From positions 436,401 through 500,400 of the forward strand of contig ML213515.1 in assembly GCA_004369045.1 (NCBI GenBank): a DNA stretch of 64,000 nt, read 5' to 3'. The notes below the pieces were generated by a model. It saw only the letters and a program-made list of their open reading frames with translations, made no database searches and was not told where the DNA came from. Source of the stretch: Heliocybe sulcata (taxonomy: Eukaryota; Basidiomycota; Agaricomycetes; Gloeophyllales; Gloeophyllaceae). This document shows positions 45,656 to 55,521 of the stretch, piece after piece. The first letter of the stretch is position 1. Every line of letters starts with the position of its first letter. A program made the position numbers and the translations under genes.

Positions 45656-45834
45656 GTACCGCCGGAGTCATCAGCGAGGCTCCGGCGGTGCTGCTGGGCC
45701 TCTGGTTACTAACGCTGGCGGTTCCGCTGGCTCTTCCGCCGGAGTTAGGAACCTGGCGTATTAAGTCTTACAATACTGGGTCAGTGGGTCGTATGTCCAG
45801 TATTATAAGACCGCTCATTTGGGAAGCCCAGGTG

Positions 45835-45842
45835 CAAGGAGC
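45835..45842 (+). repeat. Right target-site duplication (caaggagc)
   Basis: Exact copy of 43654-43661, directly adjoining the right end of the palindromic element. Confidence 0.88.
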
Positions 45843-47901
45843 GCGTCTGATCTGATTTAGAGACCCCGTGCACCTATATTTCGGAAAGTGCCGAAACTGC
45901 CGTCGGGATTGGCTGGCTCCGGCCGACGCTGACAAATCACATTCCCCGCCGATACTCAAGTGGACCACGTACGTATGACTCGACGTTATGCTTCAGTCTG
46001 CTACGATACAGAGGAAGGATCGTGGCGTGTCTGTGTGAGTAGGCGATAGATTCGTTCGAACTTGCAGGCTCACTGAGCAAGACAGATTAATATCATAGAC
46101 GTGGCCATTGCCGAGACCAGTTTCGGTCAATTGCCGTTGCGTTCCGGTTTCATATTCTCTTCTCAGCTAGCCTCTCTGTCCGACAAACGCTTTCCCTGGG
46201 GGCAGTCATATCAGCCGAACGTTGATGCAAGGATCATGGGCGCTAGATTTAGGTTCCCTCAGGCATCCTCAGTATAGCAAGTCGAGTCCCTGTAGGCTCT
46301 TAAAATACGCCCTTGGGATCATTTCCATCAAGGCGACGCTGATCATCTCCACCACCAGAGCACCTTAGTTCGTCTACTTTACGTTTCGCCCTGAGCTTCA
46401 CTCACATTACGCTTACCTCTCCCCATGGTTGCCAGGGACAGGCGAAAGGAAGTATTCAATCCGACGTCTCCAGCGCCGAGTGCGGATGGGCGAGTCAGGG
46501 TCGGATGTACGGACAAATTCCGTGACTCGCAGAGAGCCGGCGGCCTCGGGAACAGCGATAACGACTCCCGATGAAGAGTGCGCTGAACCCCTATAATCGG
46601 AGACTTCCTAATCGCCACTGACTTTCCGGGCGATATGTCGGGACTCCTGATGCGAACAACCCTAACCCGACTGGCCTCCTCTCGTCGGCGGCCATCGCGA
46701 CTTGATCCAGTATCCTTTCTTAATTTGGACCCTAGTGCAAGGCACCAGGTACCTTTACTGTACCACTTAAGCTGACGCTTAAGTTTAGCAGACGTCGTTA
46801 CACTATATCTTCTGTATTCACGACTGACTCGCCCTCGCCGTCGGATAATGCATGGATCGCCAAAACCTCTTAGCTTCCTTCTTGGCAGCAGTGACGGCCT
46901 GCATCATCTTGGAAACGCGGTCATATTAAATGATTCCGGTGAGCAGTCGCCGTCTCTCAGAATACCCGGATGATGTATGGCACGGCTAATGCATCTCACC
47001 TATCCATGCACGGCATATCAAGTGTGATACAAGATGCTAAGGACGTGTAGACCGCGGTGTGAATCGGAAGGCATTCTGTCATTCAGCTGTATACCCGCCT
47101 TTAGCGTCGAGCATCGCGATGAGACGGAAGAGCATCTTTCATCTGTTGACTTTGTCGAGAGCGCGTATGGTGGTATTGTTTTCGAGTAGGTGCATTGGGA
47201 TCCAGTACCATTAGATATCCCTGGCGCTCGTCAGGCAGGTCCGTACTTTTCACAAACGGGTCAGTGGATGAGTACCGGCGTGCTTGAGGGATTGTCTGAC
47301 ATTCCAACCTGCTGTCCCTTCATGGTCTACCACGTTTTCCATTGCGCCCGCTCAGATAGCCACAGGCAAATGCAGACAATCACAACCTGATCCCGAAAGA
47401 TATATAGGCGGCCTCCGATGATTCAGCGCTACTGCACGGCCGTCCAGAGCGGACCAGCTGATATACCTTTAAGGGAGATATCCGTTGCAGGGCAGGAATG
47501 CTATGAAGGCATATATGACAAGTTGGCAATACAAGGAATCCGCTGGCGGAATGGGATCACTTGATACAGGTGGTGGCTTCTTGCTCTTGACGCATTCGCA
47601 TTTTTACGACATTTCCCCGCAGAAATCGAATCTCACAAGGAGGGCACAACATACCACTGAGCATGCAATTTGCCTGGGACGAGAATACAGGTGTCGACCG
47701 CTTCCGCGTGGCACGCATGACATCGCACTGGAGGCCGCTGAGACAGTCCCAGTTGTATCTTCTGTGCTCTGCGGCGTAGACCATATCGATTATATCAGTT
47801 GGCAAGAATGCCCACTCTCGCCTTTGATATCACGTACGGCAAAACTACCCTAGGATGTCCGACCATACTTATAGTCTTCGCTCTCTGTCGAACCCCCTAG
47901 G
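45843..47901. other. Gene-poor interval
   Basis: About 2 kb with no gene recognised on either strand. Short open frames at 46618-46379 and 47307-47101 (minus) and 47485-47853 (plus) carry no motifs. The last ~100 bp before 47902 form the probable promoter of the pantothenate-pathway gene. Confidence 0.4.
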
Positions 47902-48949
47902 ATGGCGACCCTCATGGTCAAGACACAAAGTCTGCGCCCCGCTCTTAAACCTTTTCCTTCTATATCCGCGGCGCGGAGATGGATGAGCGTACGACCTCCA
48001 GATGCTAGCGATAATAACGAGGTCGGAGCAACCCCTTCACGTGCGTAGTGTTTAAGACTTTGCTCGTGATAACCAATACTAACATACAGTGGCCTTTGTA
48101 GGCAGAAAGAAGGTTACCATACAGCACCTTCGCCAGATGAAACAATCCGAGACCCCCATTGCAATGGTCACCGCATACGACTTTCCTACTGGTCGAGCCT
48201 GCGAAGCTAGCGGAGTCGATATCACCTTTGTGGGAGATTCCTTGGCCCAAGTCTGCCTCGGGTACGACTCGACTACGAAGCTATCCCTAGATGAAATTAT
48301 CCATCACGCCCGTGCCGTTGCCCGAGGGAGTAAGAACCCTTTCCTGGTGGTGGACATGCCATTCGGGTCCTATCACGTCAGCTGCGAAGACGCAGTCCGC
48401 AATGCCGTGCGTCTGATACAAGAAGGCGGCGCTGAATGCGTCAAGATGGAAGGTGGCGAGGAGCTCGCGCCCACCGTGCGCGAGCTGACCAGGATGGGTA
48501 TCCCCGTCATGGCGCACCTCGGTCTCCTCCCTCAGCGAGTTTCGTCTCTGTCGGGATATCGCGTCCAGGGCAAGGACGCCGCATCAGCGCGAGCCGTGTA
48601 CAACTCAGCCTTGGCTTTGGAGGACGCAGGAGCTTGTTCTATCGTCTTGGAGGCGATACCCCACCTCCTCGGGACGCACATTACGAACAAGCTGTCTGTG
48701 CCTACGATCGGCATCGGCGCAGGCCCTAATACGAATGGGCAAGTTCTGGTGTGGGACGACCTTATGACGAGGTGGGAAGGGCGCAAGGCGAAGTTTGTGC
48801 GGCGGTTTGCTGATGTGCGAAAGGAGGAGACGAAGGGTCTGTCGGAGTACGTGAACGCGGTTAAGGCGAGGGCCTTTCCGGATATAGCAAACGAGAGTTA
48901 CGAGATGGACGAAGCGGAGTGGAGACAGTTCCTTGCAGGACTCGACTGA
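47902..48949 (+). CDS. ECM31: 3-methyl-2-oxobutanoate hydroxymethyltransferase (ketopantoate synthase)
   Basis: Catalyses transfer of a hydroxymethyl group from methylene-tetrahydrofolate to 2-oxoisovalerate, the first committed step to pantothenate and CoA. The start at 47902 gives MATLMVKTQSLRPALKPFPS, an Arg/Ser-rich leader consistent with mitochondrial import. One intron (48041-48089), with a clear actaac branch site, joins it to the enzyme. KVTIQHLRQMK and ITMVTAYD-like PIAMVTAYDF begin the TIM barrel. GDSLAQVCLGYDSTTKLSLDE, PFLVVDMPFGSY, GGAECVKMEGGEE, PVMAHLGLLPQ and PTIGIGAGPNTNGQVLVWDD follow, covering the metal and ketopantoate sites. The stop is at 48949. Length and motifs are complete. 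Confidence 0.96.
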
Positions 48950-49223
48950 TCCATTCCTCTTCAATCCAGTACCCTTGTAGAAGATAATAGAATATATACT
49001 TAAACATGTGCGTATCCGTTAGAATCGCGATATTTCTTCTCTGTGAATCCGATAGGCGAATAAGAAAGCTCGCTCAACTGGACGCAAACGCCAGGCATTC
49101 AAGTAATTGCTCACCAGGATTGTCTTGGAGGCATCAGGCATCGCATCAGGTACTATGGACGGAAGCAATTCAGCAGGACACGTCAGCTACACGTGATATT
49201 AATATTTGAATGACTCCTTCATG

Positions 49224-49475
49224 GCCACGTCGTTGGCAGCGTGGATGGCTGATGCAGTCAGGCATATCAAGCTTGCATTAGCTGATGCTTGGGTATCTAG
49301 GCAGACTAGTGTTTTCTATCCCCAGCGAGACTGCGTTTCGACAGATCAATCCTGTCCGTCTTGCGGCGCTCATATACCGGTCCTAGGTACGCCTGTTGAT
49401 CACGTCCGTCGTACGTTGCAGTGTCATGTCGATTTCGCAGAGAAGATTGGTACATTGGTTCCTCCCAATAGATAG
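49224..49475 (+). CDS. Possible small zinc-binding protein or fragment
   Basis: A plus-strand open frame from ATG 49224 (MATSLAAWMADAVRHIKLAL) to a stop at 49475, about 83 residues. Its second half has CPSCGAHIPVLGTPVDHVRR and then CH, a spacing that could bind one zinc ion. No family recognised and no introns needed. It may be a real small gene, an exon of a larger decayed gene, or chance. Confidence 0.25.
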   Translation, partial: ATSLAAWMADAVRHIKLALADAWVSRQTSVFYPQRDCVSTDQSCPSCGAHIPVLGTPVDHVRRTLQCHVDFAEKIGTLVPPNR

Positions 49476-49721
49476 GTATAGGCGAGTGAGGCTATCAGCC
49501 TAATTAACTGGCCTTCGGCTACTCCAGACTAGTAGTCTGCACGTACAAACTCATCGAAAAGCCTGAAACGAAAAGCCTGAAACGCATACAATCAATCTCC
49601 CATCACGACACCGTGTCCGGAGGAAGTGTGTAGCTTGCGACAAAGACCGCGAGGAAGAAGCTCCCTCCATCTTACAGCGACGCAGTTCGCAACAAATACC
49701 TCCAGACATCCGCGCCGTCCC

Positions 49722-50453
49722 ATGGTAAATCAGGAGGCTCTGGGGCTCTTTCCCGCCCTCGATTGTAGGGGGTGGTATGCTCGTGCCACGCCTCATCCAG
49801 ACCCCGGGGCGTTCGTCCCAACGTATGAAGCCCTCAATTTTGCCCTCGACCTCAATGCCTTAATCTATTCCGGCTTTGTCATGGCCCTCTTCGAACCGAA
49901 CATCGCAGTGAACAAGTTCGGTCATATCCTGTCCTTGCAAGACTCCGACGCGCAGTGCATAAAGCACGCCGTGTCACGCGTTTTGGATCTGCCTTATGCT
50001 CCGTTCTGGAACGTGGACACCGAATGGACCTGTCAAAGCCAGTTCAGAGCATTCATCCAGAGCAGAGCGAGGGGGACAGTGCTGCCTTTCTACGTGTATG
50101 CGGCCTACAGAGGGGCGAAGTTGGAACAAGTGACAGGAGGATATGAAGTGCTTCCGGACGCGTTGTATGAGTTGGGCGAATTGGCGATGGAACTGCCAAT
50201 GTGGGACGAGGGAGCTGCTTGGGGAAACCGGAGTTTCGCCAAGTCGGTTATGAAGCTGGCTGAGGACCATTGCCAATGGCCGGAATGGCCAGATGAAGAT
50301 CTGTATGATGTCGACTTGGACGAGGATACCCGATGGAGAGGAGTTTCGACCAGCCTGGGGCTAGCGGTATGCTTACTGGTGGCAGTTATGACTGTCCTTT
50401 TGATTCGGACGTGGCCAAGACCGGCGCGTCGCCGCGACCATCCGCCCATATAA
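49722..50453 (+). CDS. Uncharacterised protein with C-terminal membrane anchor
   Basis: Single-exon 243-residue protein. ATG at 49722 (MVNQEALGLFPALDCRGWYA). The body is rich in Trp, Tyr and acidic residues (for example PYAPFWNVDTEWTCQSQF, LPMWDEGAAWGNRSFAKSVM). Residues about 212-232 (STSLGLAVCLLVAVMTVLLI) form one hydrophobic helix, followed by a basic tail (RTWPRPARRRDHPPI). With no signal peptide, this is the layout of a tail-anchored protein whose body faces the cytosol. I do not recognise the family; it looks like a lineage-restricted mushroom protein. Confidence 0.6.
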   Translation: MVNQEALGLFPALDCRGWYARATPHPDPGAFVPTYEALNFALDLNALIYSGFVMALFEPNIAVNKFGHILSLQDSDAQCIKHAVSRVLDLPYAPFWNVDTEWTCQSQFRAFIQSRARGTVLPFYVYAAYRGAKLEQVTGGYEVLPDALYELGELAMELPMWDEGAAWGNRSFAKSVMKLAEDHCQWPEWPDEDLYDVDLDEDTRWRGVSTSLGLAVCLLVAVMTVLLIRTWPRPARRRDHPPI

Positions 50454-50587
50454 TATCACGACCTTCATATTTTCGATATGTTCATCCAAGTTATGCAGCT
50501 CGGGACGTGACGTCGACAGCAAATGAACAATCCAAAGGCCAGTGATTCGCCTATCGATGCACAACCGCTTTGTCCTCGAGCATGGCA

Positions 50588-51528
50588 TCAAAGATCCTGA
50601 TGGCCGAAAGGCGGAAGCATCGAGAACGCCAGTCCACGCTGCTCTGCTGCCTCCTTCGCTAAGTCCTGCAGACGAGCCTGAATGCTGTCCGCCTCCCTAA
50701 AATCCGCCCTGTTCATGCTGGATGGACGTATAGTGATGACGAACTCTTTGACACAAGGAGGGAGAGGCAGCAGATCAGCCTCGCCGATGCTATCGAGAAA
50801 CTCAGGAGGTGCCAGACCCAACACAAAACGGAGGAGACCCCAGAACGAAGGAGTGAACGCTACGTCGACTTGCAGAAGTCTGACGTGGGATAGGGACGTC
50901 TGTGAAGTTGCAGCGATTATAGATTGTGCTGTTTTATGCACGGGACCCAGTCTGTTGAAGGAGAGAAAGCTGAGGTGCAGAGATTTCAAGAGGGGGAAGA
51001 GGCACGCTTTGTCGGGGGATAATACGAGGTGATCTACGGCAGACAGTCCTCCCATAGACAAGTCCGTGAGTTGAGGGAATTGGATGCTGCACGAGAGCCA
51101 ATGCCTGAAGTCTTCGATGAATCCTGCCGGCAGTTGGTAGTAGATATCGGCCGTTCTAAGCGTCGGTGCGGCGAGCGTAATGAGCTCGCTAACATCTACT
51201 CCCAACCGCATGAAATGCGTGCACTTAGTAATACTATCCAACGCAAACATCATGATGATGTCTTCTTACTCTCGTAATGGCGCACGAAGATAGCCAGATG
51301 GCGTATACCACCTCTCTGGGATGCACTTGAAGCAGCCTTGAAGATCGCAAGAAATCGCGCAACACCTTCAATACTCCATTGAATGCCTGCTATATGATAG
51401 AACCGAAAGGGTTCCATCAGGGCGCACATCGACTTGGACACGGAGCGGAGGTTGCATGCAGAGCGTCCTCCGTCCATCAGAGCCTCGGAAAAGATAGCTT
51501 CCAGCAGCTCATAGGGTAATCGGTCCAT
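50588..51528 (-). CDS. F-box protein
   Basis: Start at 51528 gives MDRLPYELLEAIFSEALMDG, a clear F-box, continuing SACNLRSVSKSMCALMEPFRF. An intron of 74 nt (51269-51196, with a ttactaag branch-like site) can join RHYE to NVSELITLAAPTLRTADIYY in frame. The alternative of reading straight through needs a frame change. The rest is Leu-rich (LKSLHLSFLSFNRLG), ending GHQDL at 50588. A possible 5' exon is suggested by an acceptor-like ttgcag just upstream of the ATG. Likely an SCF substrate adaptor of the expanded mushroom F-box group. Confidence 0.72.
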
Positions 51529-52159
51529 ATCCTGCAAGGCAGGGAGATGATGAGTGGATGGCGTGTGATGCCACAGTGAGGAAGACGAACGTTACCCTAG
51601 GCTTGAGCGCCACAAGTGACGATAAGCACGACCAAATAACTAGCCACCATCGGAAAGGCTGTAAGAGCTAAGCTGCAGAATCGTTATCGCCGCTGTTCTG
51701 GAACCATACCACGTAGACAGAGATTGGAATGGAATATACTAAAGGAGTGCCTTGTCAAGGATCCTCAATATTGTACCCACGCTGCTGCTCGTGGCGTCAC
51801 AGCTTACGCCGTTGCACATGCTCTGTTAGGCGATGCACGGCTTTATGATGCTGGCAGAAGAACTGGTAGGAAGTGAGATTAAGTAGTATTAGTACTGAAT
51901 AACGCATGCAAGTGTCCGTTTAACTGCCCGAAACGAATAAGATTTGGATTGAGCTAGACTCCGCCCGCAACGTACGCGACTACTAGGGCGGATCCAGAAG
52001 GATACCGGGAGTGCGCGCCGTCAGAAGGCACGCTATGGTAACGCTCACTGCCCATCACAGTATTTCATCCCAGTTAGACTGGTCACGAGCTTGAGACAAA
52101 GCCCGAGTATGACTCATAAGTTACAATACTGAGACGGTAACGGTCTAAAGGAGCGTTAT
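51529..52159. other. Intergenic region
   Basis: No gene seen. It holds the promoter of the F-box gene and the 3' region of the secreted-protein gene, both on the minus strand. Confidence 0.4.
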
Positions 52160-53285
52160 TCAGACACGGTGCGAATGAACACGGCAGAAAGTACCCACCA
52201 CATCTGAGTAATTCACATTAGGATACCTCGCCTTGAAGGCTTCAGTATCTCCAACCGGAACGAGAGAGTAAGTGGTATGGCCGGCGACAGTCATGGTTCC
52301 CAGGAGGAAGTAGACCGGGACCGTGGATCCATCAGGGTTGACCCAATGGGCTCCGACAGCGCCAGTACTGGGATCGATGGACCACTGGTCGCGTACAGCA
52401 TCGGTATACAAGAAATACGGGCAGAAGACGAGTACGTACGATGGTGGACTCAGAGTACTGGGTGGGGCCCTTTGTAAGGTCCCCTTGCTGCCTGCTGCCG
52501 GCAGGAGCTAGAGCGGTATGTAAGCATGAGAAAAGTGTAAGTTTGAAGACGCCCACTTGAAAGAGTTGTAATAGCCCATGTGAGATAGCTGGATTCAAAC
52601 ATGGTGTTAGCATGTTGGATCGCACTGATTATAAATTCTGGCACGTACTTTGTAGACCCAGAACCCATAGTGTAGCCGTCACTATATGACATAAGAACAG
52701 TACGCGTGCTCGTTCCCTAGTAGACCCTGTTAGTGAAGGTTGAAGAAGAACTTTCGTACAAGTAGCATACGGCAGTGATCAGTTCGACAACGTCTGACGC
52801 GGATGAGGGGTTCCTGAACGAAAATGTAGTGATGGAACTTTGGGTTGTCGCTACGGTTCCCTGGTTGGTCAAGTAGCCTAAACTAGTGCCGTCCTTCTTG
52901 AAGATGCCGATATTCGCCGTGAGGCTGGTGTGGAGAATCTCTGTAAATCTCAGTGCGGATGAGGATATCAGGAGTAGAACGCACGTAGGCGAAGAGGAGG
53001 GCAGCTGACGGCGGACTCCTATTGTAGATGCATGCCAGTTAGCGTCTGTGTCCCATGATAGGTGGTAATATGGTAATCACGAGTGGGCGTGAACAAATTC
53101 TTCGGCACAAGAGGGGTCAGTCCGCGCGCAAGACGCTGCGCATTTGTTGCGGCTCTAGCTGAACCAGCACGTAGGGCAGCGCCAGAGTAAGATCGTGTCG
53201 CAAGCAGACCAGGATTGGCGGGAGATGCGAGGACTACACTAGCAGCAATAGCAAGGAGCGAAAGGAGGTGAAGGAGCGAATGCAT
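52160..53285 (-). CDS. Small secreted protein of an agaric family
   Basis: Start at 53285 gives MHSLLHLLSLLAIAASVVLA, a typical signal peptide, with SPANPGLLATR beyond it and then a segment ending NAQRLARGLTPLVPKN. Later exons read GIFKKDGTSLGYLTN, and the last exon reads WSIDPSTGAVGAHWVNPDGS, then VPVYFLLGTMTVAGHTTYSL and YPNVNYSDVVGTFCRVHSHRV, with the stop at 52160. The arrangement of an NARRLARGLPPL-like segment, a GxxLGY(V/L)xN strand and a W(S)xDxxTGAxxxxWVNxDG strand is one I associate with abundant secreted proteins of mushrooms with no known function. Four or five short introns are needed; middle exons were not all resolved. Confidence 0.65.
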
Positions 53286-53764
53286 CTTGACGGCCGTCTA
53301 GGTACGGACATCTATGGCTGAGGGAAGAAGGAAAAGAGAGAGTAGCCAAGCGTCCTTTTCGTCTACTCCTTCGGCTTTTATCCCCCCTCCTCAAGATTTA
53401 TTATCCACTAATTTGTGCCTGCAACTTGACAGCTCGGATTCCGCCAATTAGGGCCTACAACATATTGACTGAACAACTCCGGATAGGCTCGCTTTTGTAG
53501 AACGGCATTGTCAATGGAATCAGGTATCCCTCAACTGGAGCAATGCTAGTTTGTTGTGGATGAGAGGACGTAGAAAGGAGAAGAAATTCAGAGCCTGAAG
53601 TGATGTGTGGCAGTGCCACTTGCCTTACTGGTCATATACAAAGATGCGCACTGCCCCTCTCAGTAGCGCCCTCGGAAATATACTCAGCGGACAGATGACA
53701 GCGCCCGCGCACGTGTAGCCAGCGCCTTGCTCTTTACCACCACCGACGCCCACACCCGCTGACC
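53286..53764. other. Divergent intergenic region
   Basis: 479 bp between the start codons of the secreted-protein gene (minus) and the membrane-protein gene (plus); presumably both promoters. No other feature seen. Confidence 0.4.
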
Positions 53765-54328
53765 ATGGCCAGTAAACAGACGTACGACCGTGGCCTGCTA
53801 GAAAGTGCACCGGCGGCCACACGCCAGGAGAGACAGGTGAGTAAGCTCATGTCCGGTCTCGTTGTCGGAGACCTGACTCGGTTATCTCTCGCGCTCGTAT
53901 AGGAAGGCTACAATGTCGACTTGCTGGAGAAGGGCGACGCCCCTGTGCGCACACCGTCCGCGCGGGCTAGCCCGGCATTGAATGAACGGTCGGTACCCAC
54001 ACCCCAGAGGAGAACCACGGACGAGACATCGTCGCCATCGTTGAAGCGCTCGACGCCGTTTTGGCGGACAGGGAAGGGAATCGCGCTGATTGCCATTGCC
54101 ACTATTGTCATTTTGGGAGCGGTGATAGGAGGTTCAGTGGGAGGGACGGTGGGGAAGAGTCACCATTCAGAAGCGGCGAACACGACAAGTTCAGCCTCGC
54201 CGAGTGCGACGAATGGAAGCGGTCAGTCGCAGGGTGTTGGTTCAGATGGAGGATCCGGTGCCCCCATTGCTAGTGGTGTGCCAAGTCCTACCGCTACCAA
54301 TTCAGCGCCTATCGCTATGGGGAGATAG
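53765..54328 (+). CDS. Single-pass membrane protein, unknown function
   Basis: Exon 1 is 53765-53836 (MASKQTYDRGLLESAPAATR), the intron 53837-53902, and exon 2 runs 53903-54328. The product is ~165 residues. A cytoplasmic-looking Ser/Thr/Pro/Arg segment precedes one hydrophobic helix (GIALIAIATIVILGAVIGGS), which is followed by a Ser/Gly/Thr/Asn-rich tail likely to be O-glycosylated. Without a signal peptide this fits a type II or III single-pass topology. Proteins with this layout (a linker, one helix, a Ser/Thr-rich tail) are common in mushroom genomes; no domain is recognised. Confidence 0.6.
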
Positions 54329-54939
54329 CGTCATGCGTCGACGGTCCGAGGTAAGTGTTACGCGTTATGGTGATGGATGGGACACTGTTCTGATACATGT
54401 CTCTTCATTATTGTATTATGCTAGATGTGTACCCGTCGCATCTCTTACATCACGTTTTCACTTTCCGAAGACTCCGGGCTGTAGGATGGATATATGGTTG
54501 AACGGACTGCTCTCTAGGTATATTTTATAGTATATTTTATCCACTACCGTGTGCTTGGATATCTCATTCTGTTCCCTACTGAGAAGAAGCCTCGGAGTCG
54601 TCTCGAAAATTGCGGCCGTACACCCCTTCCCCTGACTTGTGCCATGGTCGGAGCCTGTGGGCGCCTAATCATCAGGAATAGAAAGCATGGTACATTCCAA
54701 TGAGACTACTATCCACATAAACCCTCTTTATCGACAGACGCAGACTGATACTCTCCCTCGATGATGGTCATGAGCCGCGACACAAACCCTCCCTCGCTAT
54801 CATACAAGCACGTCCATGACATCGGAAATTGCTAGCTCGGTCGCCCGCACTCTCCCGTCCTCAAATCTGATGGAGACTCAGATCCTGTGATAAGTCCGTC
54901 AGTAATGCTAACGGACGGAGACTCAATCTACCCGACTAC
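54329..54939. other. Convergent intergenic region
   Basis: Lies between the 3' ends of the membrane-protein gene and the minus-strand gene at 54940-55521; expected to hold their 3' UTRs. No gene recognised. Confidence 0.4.
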
Positions 54940-55521
54940 TCACCATCTCTGGCGTACCTTCTTCTCCGGGTACAGCTTCTGCTCAATCTGGTCCTCCAGA
55001 TGCTCCTGCGCCTTCCTGGTCTTGTCATCATCCCCGTCCTCATCCCAAGCCATCTCAGAAAACTTGAAGAAACTCCTCTGCGGCACATGCACGGACCCAA
55101 ACCGCCTATCTCCCATCGTCGGCCTTTTCACCCGCCTCTCCCTATGTGCATTCTCATCCTTCTCTTTCGTAGGCACTCCCAACATCACCGCTTCCCTCCT
55201 CGCCCTGAACACCTGCCTGTAATACTCGTCCGCCTTCCTCGCCATGCGCCCAGTGACCACGTACGTCCCCTCGCATAAGTGTCCCTGGCATACGAACACG
55301 CCCTTGACCGGCTGGGGCGGGTTCGCGTACGCACAGGTCGATAGCGGCTCGCTGCACTTGTTGTGATATGGCGAAGGCCAAGTCGGAGGCAGGCGCGTGG
55401 ACCGGGAGCGCCTCAGGGCGCGCAAGGTCCGTATTGGGTGAGACGGGGAGGGAGGGGCGGGTGGAGTACGGAGCATTTTGGGTACGGTATCGGGACAGAG
55501 GGACAGGGGGGAGGCGCACAT
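54940..55521 (-). CDS. Uncharacterised Cys-containing protein
   Basis: Open from 55521 to a stop at 54940 (193 residues). The N-terminal third is Pro/Arg-rich (MLRTPPAPPSPSHPIRTLR). The core reads CSEPLSTCAYANPPQPVKGV, then FVCQGHLCEGTYVVTGRMAR. Four cysteines and a histidine in this block could bind zinc. It continues DEYYRQVFRARREAVMLG, RRVKRPTMGDRRFGSVHVPQ and SFFKFSEMAWDEDGDDDK, ending with a charged helix. The core has a constrained, protein-like look and probably represents a conserved fungal family, but I cannot name it. The true start may be the second Met (MLRTPP). Confidence 0.5.
   Translation of the reverse strand: MCASPLSLCPDTVPKMLRTPPAPPSPSHPIRTLRALRRSRSTRLPPTWPSPYHNKCSEPLSTCAYANPPQPVKGVFVCQGHLCEGTYVVTGRMARKADEYYRQVFRARREAVMLGVPTKEKDENAHRERRVKRPTMGDRRFGSVHVPQRSFFKFSEMAWDEDGDDDKTRKAQEHLEDQIEQKLYPEKKVRQRW

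Larger units (their letters stand above)
43662..45834. mobile_element. 2,173-bp palindromic (foldback) DNA element
   Basis: Left arm 43662-44684 and right arm 44812-45834 are each 1,023 bp, reverse complements of one another without any net length difference (paired coordinates always sum to 89,496). A 127-bp unique core (44685-44811) lies between. Ends read cacctgggct...agcccaggtg, with one mismatch at the next base inward. An exact 8-bp duplication (caaggagc) flanks it. No transposase is recognised. Eight-base duplications are typical of hAT elements and also occur among long-TIR Mutator-like and foldback elements, so the family is open. The outer ~750 bp of the arms are almost identical; the inner part diverges. 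Most of the arm is AT-rich compared with surrounding DNA. Confidence 0.9.

Noticed and set aside
45843-47900. Search for retroelement or LTR sequence around the palindromic insertion
   Set aside because: No reverse transcriptase, integrase or terminal direct repeats seen by eye.
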